Of a stretch of DNA of 58,037 nucleotides, positions 34,062 to 40,777 are shown in pieces. The stretch is taken from positions 77,979-136,015 of the forward strand of contig JAQXOE010000006.1 of the NCBI GenBank assembly GCA_029098505.1, given 5' to 3'. Positions within the stretch are counted from its first letter, which is position 1. Every line of letters begins with the position of its first letter. Origin of the DNA: Bacteroidales bacterium. GTDB lineage: Bacteria; Bacteroidota; Bacteroidia; Bacteroidales; UBA932. A program made the translations under genes and the position numbers. Below the pieces are notes generated by a model, which saw only the letters and a program-made list of their open reading frames with translations, was not told the DNA's origin and ran no database searches.

Positions 34062-35156
34062 TTACAGATTTGAAGAGACATAAGAGTCCCATTTCTCAAT
34101 GAGGGCCGCCATATCCTCAGGCAGCTTTGAATCGAACTGCATCCACTGTCCGTTTGAAGGATGAACAAAGCCCAGAGTCTTGGCGTGCAGGGCCTGGCGG
34201 GGACATAGTTTGAAACAGTTCTCGATGAACTGCTTGTACTTGGCATAAATGGTTCCCTGACGGATTTCAGAGCCTCCATATCTCTCGTCATTGAAGAGAG
34301 GATGACCGATATGGCTCATATGCACCCTTATCTGATGGGTACGACCAGTTTCCAACTTGCATTCCACAACGGTCACGAAGCCGAAACGCTGCAATACCCT
34401 GTAATGGGTTATCGCGCGCTTGCCCTTATCAGGGTCGTCATAGACCCTGAAACGGAGGCGGTCATTTGGGTCTCTGCCGATATTGCCGTCAATGGTACCC
34501 TCGTCCTCTTTTATATTGCCCCATACCACTGCGACATAGCGTCTTTCGATGGAGTGCTCGAAGAACTGGCGCGCCAGCCTGAGCTGGGCTTCGTCATTCT
34601 TGGCAACAACCAGCAGACCGGAGGTGTCCTTATCTATGCGATGCACCAGAATTCCCATCCTTTCATCCTCAGCCTCAGGGCCTTGCGATATTCCAAGATG
34701 GTATGAAAGGGCATTTATCAGCGTACCTTCAAAATGGCCGTGACCGGGATGGACGACCATACCTGCAGCCTTGTTGACCAGAAGCACGTCATCATCCTCA
34801 TAGACTATGTCCAGAGGAATGTCCTGCGGAAGTATCTCCAGCCCGCGACGCCTGTAGGGCATCACGAAACGTATCACATCTCCGGGACGGACTATGTAAT
34901 TGGCCTTTACTATTTTGTCATTGACACGGACATACTGTTCCTTGATGGCGCACTGGACCCTGTGACGGGAGGTATCCTCGAGATGGCAGGACATATATTT
35001 GTCCACGCGCATAGGTTCCTGGCCCTTATCCACATTCAGGCGGAAATGCTCGAACATTCCCTGCTCTTCATCGTCTCCGCCCTCTTCCAGTATCGCTCCG
35101 TTTTCAGCTATTCCGCCAACGGGGATTTCATCATATTCCAGTTCAAATTCTGTCAT
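34062..35156 (-). CDS. rluD: RluA-family 23S rRNA pseudouridine synthase (RluD-like)
   Basis: The 364-residue protein has an N-terminal acidic extension (1-45) and an S4 domain (MRVDKYMSCHLEDTSRHRVQ in pieces). The RluA catalytic domain has the catalytic Asp in HRIDKDTSGLLVVAK, VVHPGHGHFEGTLINAL before it, and ETGRTHQIRVHMSHIGHPL after it. RluD makes the conserved pseudouridines of 23S helix 69; RluD rather than RluC is inferred from the S4 domain and genomic context. It starts five bases after the PASTA gene. Confidence 0.9.
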   Translation of the reverse strand: MTEFELEYDEIPVGGIAENGAILEEGGDDEEQGMFEHFRLNVDKGQEPMRVDKYMSCHLEDTSRHRVQCAIKEQYVRVNDKIVKANYIVRPGDVIRFVMPYRRRGLEILPQDIPLDIVYEDDDVLLVNKAAGMVVHPGHGHFEGTLINALSYHLGISQGPEAEDERMGILVHRIDKDTSGLLVVAKNDEAQLRLARQFFEHSIERRYVAVVWGNIKEDEGTIDGNIGRDPNDRLRFRVYDDPDKGKRAITHYRVLQRFGFVTVVECKLETGRTHQIRVHMSHIGHPLFNDERYGGSEIRQGTIYAKYKQFIENCFKLCPRQALHAKTLGFVHPSNGQWMQFDSKLPEDMAALIEKWDSYVSSNL

Positions 35157-35161
35157 TTCTT

Positions 35162-35953
35162 CTACTTCATCTTTTCTGGATCAACGGTGAGGTAGAGAGA
35201 CACATCCGAGCCCTTCAAGGTAGGGAACTCATTGCTTCCGACCGGATTCTGGCGATACACAACAGCGCTGATGGAGTCATTGAAATTCCTGACACTGCCG
35301 TCAAAAGTGAGCTTGCCAACATTTAGTGAGCTTTCATGGATGACCTTAATGGCATTGACATACTTCTGACCAATCACACTCGGGATATAGGTAGAGTTGT
35401 CATCGGAGCTGAGACCGACAACGAGGTCAATGCTCGAGCCGCTGTTCACTTTCGAGCCCGGATCAATATTGCGGCCGCGATAGGTCTGCTTCAGCACATT
35501 ATTGGTGGCAATGTCATCAACATAGATGAGCTTGCCGACATTGAGTCCGCGTGAGAAAAGTTCGGCCTGAGCCTGTCTCATAGAGAGACCGACCAGATTT
35601 GGCACGCTCTCTTTCTTAGGCACTACAGTATTGATGGTCAGCAGAATACGTCTTCCGCTCTTAACAAACTGACCGGCTGCAGGATTCTGGCGATAGACCG
35701 CTCCGGCAGCCATACCGCGCTGATAGGTGGAATCGATGACCTCTACTCTGATACCTGCGGATGCAGCTGCCGCTTCAGCCTCTGCAACTGACATATTGGT
35801 CATATCCGGGACTTCTATTACACGGCCGTGATGGGTGAAAACGCCGAGCAGGATATGAGCCAGCAAAGCTATTATAATGATGAAAGCTGCCGCTCCGAGC
35901 AGGTTTTTGAGTATCCAGCCGAAGGAGCTTTTGGTATTTTCAGTTTCTGACAT
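35162..35953 (-). CDS. Membrane-anchored protein with three PASTA domains
   Basis: The 263-residue protein has one membrane helix (about residues 16-38, LLGAAAFIIIIALLAHILLGV) and a periplasmic part of three PASTA domains. Their starts are near VIEVPDMTNMSVAEAEAAA, SVPNLVGLSMRQAQAEL and YIPSVIGQKYVNAIKVI. PASTA domains bind peptidoglycan stem peptides or muropeptides. There is no kinase or penicillin-binding domain, so it is a stand-alone sensor or anchor. It is first in a reverse operon with the rluD-like gene and has a promoter element at 35978-35985 facing that of lnt. Confidence 0.85.
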   Translation of the reverse strand: MSETENTKSSFGWILKNLLGAAAFIIIIALLAHILLGVFTHHGRVIEVPDMTNMSVAEAEAAAASAGIRVEVIDSTYQRGMAAGAVYRQNPAAGQFVKSGRRILLTINTVVPKKESVPNLVGLSMRQAQAELFSRGLNVGKLIYVDDIATNNVLKQTYRGRNIDPGSKVNSGSSIDLVVGLSSDDNSTYIPSVIGQKYVNAIKVIHESSLNVGKLTFDGSVRNFNDSISAVVYRQNPVGSNEFPTLKGSDVSLYLTVDPEKMK

Positions 35954-35977
35954 AAATCTTCGTATTTCTCAAGGACG

Positions 35978-35985
35978 CAAAGTTA
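35978..35985 (-). promoter_or_regulatory. -7 promoter element for the PASTA gene
   Basis: Reverse strand TAACTTTG matches TAnnTTTG, 24 bases before the ATG at 35953. Only 13 bases separate it from the opposing lnt element. Confidence 0.55.
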
Positions 35986-35998
35986 CAAAAAAATCAAG

Positions 35999-36006
35999 TA
36001 CCTTTG
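35999..36006 (+). promoter_or_regulatory. -7 promoter element for lnt
   Basis: TACCTTTG matches TAnnTTTG, 22 bases before the ATG at 36029. It supports that ATG over a TTG at 36011. Confidence 0.55.
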
Positions 36007-36028
36007 TGTATTGCAAACACAATACGAA

Positions 36029-37636
36029 ATGAAAAAAGAAAAGCGGACCCTGCTCATCCTTCTGGCTCTCTTCGTTGTAATGATGAGTATTCCCTGGTTG
36101 GTCCCACATACCGCCTTCCTGGCCCTATTCGGCTTCGTGCCACTACTCTGTATGGATTATATCGCTGACAACAGCGGGATACGCAGATTCTGGCTCTGGC
36201 ATTTTTCCGCATTCGTGCTTTGGAACGCTGCCACCACCTTCTGGGTATGCAATGCCACGGTCGGAGGTGGCCTCTTCGCCATCTTTGGAAATGCCCTGCA
36301 GATGTCGCTGATCTTCGGTCTCTTCCGCTTCAGCAAGAAGAGATTCCGCGGAGCCCTTCCCTACCTTTTCCTCGCAGCGGCCTGGATAGCCTGGGAGAGA
36401 TTCTACTTCAGCGCCCAGATTTCATGGCCTTGGCTTGTCCTTGGCAATGCTTTCGCCCGCAGCACAGGACTGGTGCAATGGTATGAGTACAGCGGCAGCC
36501 TCGGAGGTTCGCTTTGGGTTTGGATGAGCAATCTCGCCGTCTTCGGCCTGATGCGCTCTCTGTCCGAAGGAAGTTTCTTCAGATGGAACGGCAAGGCCAG
36601 GGCTTCGGCAATAGCCGGAAGCCTCCTGGTCATCTTCGCTCCAATGATATGCTCAGCCATCATAGGACATAATTATGAGGAAAAATCAGAGGACAGGCTC
36701 GAAGTTCTGATTGGGCAGCCTTCCCTCGACCCTTATCATAAATTCCAGAAACTCAGCCAGGACGATCAGACCACAATACTGCTCAATGTCTTCGAGCAAG
36801 GACTTGCTGACAGCAAGGATGGCGAAAGGATACTGCTCCTCGCCCCCGAAACCTTCACCAACGACATCTATGTTGGATCCTATGCCCAGAGCAACACCTG
36901 GCGCCGCTTCCTCAATTTCCTGCGCGAACACGAAGGGACAGGCATCATCTTCGGAGCCTCCGCGAGGGAATTCTATATGGCTGACAAGGCAGAAAACCCG
37001 AATGACTACGATATGAAGGAGGGACGTTGGATGCGCTCCCACAATTCGGCTCTCTCACTGAATGCAGAAGGACGGACTGAAATTTACCACAAGAGCAAGC
37101 TGGTGGTTGGCACAGAGTTAACTCCTTACCCGAAGCTTATACTCCCCCTCGCGAAGAAACTGGGAGTGGGAATAGGCAGATGCGTAGGTCAGGACGAAAT
37201 CAGCCTTCTCCACTTCGGAGATATTCCTCTCGGAAGCATAATATGCTATGAATCAATCTATGGCGAATTCTGCACAGGCTATGTCAACAAGGGAGCCAAG
37301 GCTTTGACCATCATCACCAACGATGCTTGGTGGGGCAATACTCCCGGCTATCGCCAGCACCTGAGTTATGCCTGTCTAAGGGCAATAGAACTGCGTCGCG
37401 ACATTGCCCGTTGCGGCAATACAGGAATATCCGCCTTCATTGACCAAAAGGGAAGAATATTGCAGGCAGGCCCTTGGTGGGAGGAGGCAAGTCTCAAAGG
37501 CAGCCTCAATCTCAATTCAGAGCTCAGCTTCTTCGCACGGCACGGAGACATCCCCGGACGCATGTGCAGCTTCATTTTCATGCTGATGCTCATTGCCCTC
37601 ATAGTAAGAATGATTACTCCTGGCAAAGGCAGATAA
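36029..37636 (+). CDS. lnt: Apolipoprotein N-acyltransferase
   Basis: The protein has 535 residues from ATG 36029. The first half has about six membrane helices. The second half is a nitrilase-fold domain with the catalytic Glu in LLAPETF, Lys in YHKSKLVVGTELTPY and Cys in GSIICYESIYGEF. It adds the third acyl chain to lipoproteins at the periplasmic face of the inner membrane. This fits the many lipoproteins in this window. It is convergent with the sodium symporter gene; three bases separate the stops. Confidence 0.9.
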   Translation: MKKEKRTLLILLALFVVMMSIPWLVPHTAFLALFGFVPLLCMDYIADNSGIRRFWLWHFSAFVLWNAATTFWVCNATVGGGLFAIFGNALQMSLIFGLFRFSKKRFRGALPYLFLAAAWIAWERFYFSAQISWPWLVLGNAFARSTGLVQWYEYSGSLGGSLWVWMSNLAVFGLMRSLSEGSFFRWNGKARASAIAGSLLVIFAPMICSAIIGHNYEEKSEDRLEVLIGQPSLDPYHKFQKLSQDDQTTILLNVFEQGLADSKDGERILLLAPETFTNDIYVGSYAQSNTWRRFLNFLREHEGTGIIFGASAREFYMADKAENPNDYDMKEGRWMRSHNSALSLNAEGRTEIYHKSKLVVGTELTPYPKLILPLAKKLGVGIGRCVGQDEISLLHFGDIPLGSIICYESIYGEFCTGYVNKGAKALTIITNDAWWGNTPGYRQHLSYACLRAIELRRDIARCGNTGISAFIDQKGRILQAGPWWEEASLKGSLNLNSELSFFARHGDIPGRMCSFIFMLMLIALIVRMITPGKGR

Positions 37637-37639
37637 ACA

Positions 37640-39157
37640 TTATCTCTTGGAAATCAAAGCCATACCGGCAAAAGACAGCAAGCCGTTCACCAGGAGCAGA
37701 CTAAAGCCAAGATCAAAGCCCAGACTGTTCTTGAGCAGGGTATTGAGCAAGAGACAGAGCAGAGGAGATAACACCGCTACATATGGCGTCGCCTTGTCGT
37801 GAATATCGGCACGTGTGAGAATTCCGAAGAAGAAGATACCCAAAAGCGGTCCATATGTATATGAAGCCAACTTGTAGATAATGTTGATAACCGAATCATT
37901 ACTGATTAAGAAAAGCAAGGTCATTATCAGGAAGAAGGCCAGGGTGACACCCGCCTGGATGAGTTTTCTCTTCCTTTCCTTGCTCTTTTCATCAAGGTCA
38001 GAACGCCTGTTGAAGCCGAGGAAGTCCACACAGATGGTGCTAGTCAGCGAGGTCATTGCAGCGCCTGCGCTTGGATAGGAGGCCGAAATGAGGCCGATGA
38101 GGAAGAAAAGCGCGGCTCCAGCACCGAGGCAAGTGCTGGCGACAGCCGGGAAGATCTGGTCTGTCTTGGCAATGCCGAAGGCCTTAAAACCGCCCTTGCT
38201 GTTCACATATACGGAGAGCAGGGCACCGAGGAGAAGAAAGAAGAGATTGACAGCGACAATAATGGCAGCGGTCGAGTACATATTCTTCTGAGAAGACTTC
38301 AAGTCCTTGCAGGCCAGGTTCTTCTGCATCATCGACTGGTCGAGTCCAGTCATTGCGATAGTCACCACAATTCCCGATATGAACTGCTTGATAACATTGG
38401 TTCCGTGGCTCCAGTTCCAATCGAACCAGGAAGTGAACGGACGGCCATTGCCCACAACAAAGGCATTCTCATTGAGAGCCGAACCCACTGAAGAGAACAT
38501 TTCCCCAAAGTTCCAGCCCATATCCTTGCAGATGAAGATGATGCTCAACGCCACGGCAAGCAGCATGAAGCTGGTCTGGAGCACATCGGTCCAGATGATG
38601 CTGCGTACTCCTCCCCTGTAGGTGTAAAGATAGACAAGAAGCAGGAAAACCAGAGAAACAAGCACAAAAGCCCCGAAAGGACCAAGTGATGCGACAAAGG
38701 ATGCAGGAAGGAAACTCAGCAGCACCACAATTACGACATAGACTCTTACCGCCGCTCCAAGCAGACGGGAAAGGATGAAGAAAGAGGTTCCTGTCCAATA
38801 GCTCGAACGTCCAAAACGTTCGTCAAGGTAGGTATAGATGGAGGTCAATCCCATCCTGTAATATAGCGGAAGCAGGACTTTGGCAATTATTACATAACCC
38901 ACGGCAAAGCCCAGGACCATAGGCATATAGAAGAAATTCTGCGTCCAGACATTGCCGGGCACGGAGATAAAAGTGACTCCTGTAAGCGAGGCACCTATCA
39001 TTCCATAGGCAACGACGAACCATGGAGCCTGCCTGTCACCCTTGAAGAATGAATTGGCCGAGCCTCCGCGGGCGCTGTAATGTGAAATGGCGAACAGCAG
39101 GATGGTATAGACCGCGAATGCGAACACAGTCCAAGCGAAGGGAAGGCTTTGTTCCAT
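37640..39157 (-). CDS. Sodium:solute symporter (SSS family)
   Basis: The 505-residue protein has about thirteen membrane helices. The SSS features include SANSFFKGDRQAPWFVVAYGMIGASLTGVTF in pieces near residues 35-65, GLTSIYTYLDERFG and a long YTYRGGVRSIIWTDVLQT segment typical of sialic-acid/sugar-type symporters. It takes up a small organic solute with sodium. It starts six bases after the stop of the epimerase-like gene and is probably co-transcribed, so its solute may be a dipeptide or related breakdown product; this is inference. Confidence 0.88.
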   Translation of the reverse strand: MEQSLPFAWTVFAFAVYTILLFAISHYSARGGSANSFFKGDRQAPWFVVAYGMIGASLTGVTFISVPGNVWTQNFFYMPMVLGFAVGYVIIAKVLLPLYYRMGLTSIYTYLDERFGRSSYWTGTSFFILSRLLGAAVRVYVVIVVLLSFLPASFVASLGPFGAFVLVSLVFLLLVYLYTYRGGVRSIIWTDVLQTSFMLLAVALSIIFICKDMGWNFGEMFSSVGSALNENAFVVGNGRPFTSWFDWNWSHGTNVIKQFISGIVVTIAMTGLDQSMMQKNLACKDLKSSQKNMYSTAAIIVAVNLFFLLLGALLSVYVNSKGGFKAFGIAKTDQIFPAVASTCLGAGAALFFLIGLISASYPSAGAAMTSLTSTICVDFLGFNRRSDLDEKSKERKRKLIQAGVTLAFFLIMTLLFLISNDSVINIIYKLASYTYGPLLGIFFFGILTRADIHDKATPYVAVLSPLLCLLLNTLLKNSLGFDLGFSLLLVNGLLSFAGMALISKR

Positions 39158-39163
39158 ATTGCG

Positions 39164-40327
39164 CTACAGTTTTATCAGACCGAGTCCAGGGCGGTCAGGA
39201 AGCACCATACGGCCCTTTTCAACCACCATACCCTCGAAGCGGTCATTGGAAATAAGAAGATTGCCGTCAATATCAGCAAAATCGACTCCCGGTGAGAGGT
39301 GAGCCGCGGCGGTGCAGGCGCAGGAAGTCTCCGTCATACAGCCCAGCATCACTTTCAAGCCCTCAGCGCGTGCGTAATTGAGCATTTTCCAAGCCTCGTG
39401 CATACCGGTGCACTTCATCAGCTTGATATTGATGCCGGTAAAGGCTCCTTTGATGGAAGGAATGTCGCGAAGACGCTGTATCGATTCGTCAGCGAATATT
39501 GGCAATGGACTTCGCTCAGTCACCCAAGCAATATCGTCAAGCATATCCACAGGCATAGGCTGCTCCACCATCACGATTCCCTGCTCCTTCAGCCAGTGTA
39601 TCTCGTCAAGAGCCTTATACTTGTCCTTCCAGCCCTGATTCGCGTCAACTGCCAGTGGCAATGAACTTACCTCACGTATGGTGTGTATCATCTGCTCATC
39701 CGAATCGAGGCCGACCTTGACTTTCAGGATATTGAACTTGTCAGCGCATTCCAAAGTCTTCTGGCGTACAATCTCAGGAGTATCAATGCCAATGGTGAAG
39801 GTGGTGCTCGGCGCTTTGGATGGGTCAAGACCCCAAATGCGGAACCACGGCTGCCCCAAAAGCTTGCCCACCAGGTCGTGAAGGGCAATATCTATGGCCG
39901 CTTTCGCAGGGGCGTCACCTTCTGATAGGCTGTCAACGTACGCAAGTATGTCTTCAATCTGGAAAGGATCACTGAAGCGCTCAAGGTCCACCCTGGCAAG
40001 GAAAGCGCAAACACTCTCAACAGTATGCCCCAGGTAAGGCGGCATCGAAGCCTCGCCATAACCAACAAAACCGTCATACTCTATCTCCACCTGAACATCC
40101 GGGGTGGTAGTGCGGGAGTATGAGGCTACTGTAAAGGTATGTTGGAGTTGAAGTTCATAAGGCTCGAACTTCAGATGCATTCTGGCTGTTGCTCCGTGAG
40201 TGTTGATACTGTAGGGTACAGGAGCCTTGGTGGATGAGCTGCGAGTGCAGGATACAAGGCCGGTAGCAGCAAGGCCTGTGCCGATACCTGCGGCGGCAGC
40301 GGTCTTCAGGAAATCTCTTCTTTTCAT
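39164..40327 (-). CDS. Enolase-superfamily enzyme, dipeptide epimerase-like, with Tat/lipoprotein signal
   Basis: The 387-residue protein starts at ATG 40327 (MKRRDFLKTAAAAGIGTGLA), with a twin-arginine motif and a lipobox LVSC. An ATG at 40345 is rejected because it overlaps the promoter element at 40348-40355. The muconate-lactonizing subgroup residues are visible: KVKVG (KxK base), DANQGW, VEQP, ADES and the second lysine in INIKLMK, with GCMTETS near the end. Best match by pattern is L-Ala-D/L-Glu or other dipeptide epimerase. Export by Tat would place it in the periplasm, unusual for this enzyme class. It is followed by the sodium symporter gene. Confidence 0.82.
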   Translation of the reverse strand: MKRRDFLKTAAAAGIGTGLAATGLVSCTRSSSTKAPVPYSINTHGATARMHLKFEPYELQLQHTFTVASYSRTTTPDVQVEIEYDGFVGYGEASMPPYLGHTVESVCAFLARVDLERFSDPFQIEDILAYVDSLSEGDAPAKAAIDIALHDLVGKLLGQPWFRIWGLDPSKAPSTTFTIGIDTPEIVRQKTLECADKFNILKVKVGLDSDEQMIHTIREVSSLPLAVDANQGWKDKYKALDEIHWLKEQGIVMVEQPMPVDMLDDIAWVTERSPLPIFADESIQRLRDIPSIKGAFTGINIKLMKCTGMHEAWKMLNYARAEGLKVMLGCMTETSCACTAAAHLSPGVDFADIDGNLLISNDRFEGMVVEKGRMVLPDRPGLGLIKL

Positions 40328-40343
40328 TTTGTTTTGGCGTTTC

Positions 40344-40511
40344 ATGACAAAAATAGAAAAAAAACTTAAAAAGAGGCAGAACAGAATATCAAATCTGTTT
40401 GAACCGGATGCAAGGGCAGGAGACGCGGGAGCGTGGGCATTGGCTGCGGCCGCATGGGGAACTTCAGCCGCGGGAGCGTGGGGACTAACGCATTGTGTAT
40501 CAACAACTTAA
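40344..40511 (+). CDS. Possible 55-residue peptide with repeated Ala-Trp units
   Basis: An ATG at 40344 opens a frame of 55 codons ending in TAA 40509-40511. The first 26 residues are charged (MTKIEKKLKKRQNRISNLFE), the rest is small and aromatic: AGAWAL, AAAWGT, AGAWGL, then THCVSTT. The repeat of 45 bases (15 codons) keeps frame. A perfect 11-bp hairpin begins five bases after the stop. No promoter on this strand or close homologue is known to me. It overlaps the 5' end and promoter of the reverse epimerase gene, so it may not be expressed. A leader-core layout like that of a modified-peptide precursor is the reason to list it. Confidence 0.3.
   Translation: MTKIEKKLKKRQNRISNLFEPDARAGDAGAWALAAAAWGTSAAGAWGLTHCVSTT
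40348..40355 (-). promoter_or_regulatory. -7 promoter element for the epimerase-symporter operon
   Basis: Reverse strand TATTTTTG matches TAnnTTTG, 20 bases before the ATG at 40327. Confidence 0.5.
40424..40482. repeat. 14-bp direct repeat in the intergenic region
   Basis: CGCGGGAGCGTGGG occurs at 40424-40437 and 40469-40482, 45 bases apart. The first ten bases recur at 40656-40665 inside the long hairpin. Confidence 0.8.
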
Positions 40512-40515
40512 ACAC

Positions 40516-40545
40516 TTGTCTATGGTCAAAATTTACCATAGACAA
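40516..40545. repeat. Perfect 11-bp stem-loop
   Basis: TTGTCTATGGT (40516-40526) pairs exactly with ACCATAGACAA (40535-40545) around the 8-nt loop CAAAATTT. It could end a forward transcript of the small frame, although no long T-tract follows, or be a protein-binding site. Confidence 0.7.
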
Positions 40546-40638
40546 TCCTTTAATTCACTGAGTATCTGACACTTATCCCCCACGCACGCCAGCCCTGGGG
40601 ATGCCCACGTGGAATGGTCCCAAGCGGAGGAATGATAC

Positions 40639-40715
40639 GAAGTGAGGCAGCTACTCGCGGGAGCGAAGCTTGCCCCAAGTTTTCGCGGAGTGACCGCGAG
40701 CAGCTGCCTCACTTC
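40639..40715. repeat. 77-nt long inverted repeat between the epimerase gene and pnp
   Basis: GAAGTGAGGCAGCT (40639-40652) pairs with 40702-40715, and CTCGCGG (40654-40660) pairs with CCGCGAG (40694-40700). Inside, GCGAA (40663-40667) pairs with TTCGC (40682-40686) and CTTG (40669-40672) with CAAG (40676-40679). It is a nearly continuous rod-like hairpin. It may be a palindromic repetitive element or a structured RNA downstream of pnp. The rest of 40546-40638 shows nothing I can name. Confidence 0.75.
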
Positions 40716-40723
40716 CAGATAAC

Positions 40724-40756
40724 AAAAAAAGGGACAACAGAATTGTCATCCCCTTT
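40724..40756 (-). terminator. Probable terminator of pnp
   Basis: On the reverse strand, arms AAAGG plus GACAA (read at 40728-40737 on +) pair with TTGTC (40743-40747) and CCTTT (40752-40756) with a 4-nt bulge. The A-run at 40724-40730 reads as the T-tract. Confidence 0.55.
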
Positions 40757-40777
40757 GGTATCGAAACAGTTTGTTAA

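Noticed and set aside
40227..40343. Upstream extension of the small forward frame
   Set aside because: This part is antisense to the signal-peptide end of the epimerase gene; only the part from ATG 40344 is considered.
40425..40482. CRISPR-like repeat
   Set aside because: There are only two full copies of a 14-bp motif within one frame and no regular spacers or cas genes.
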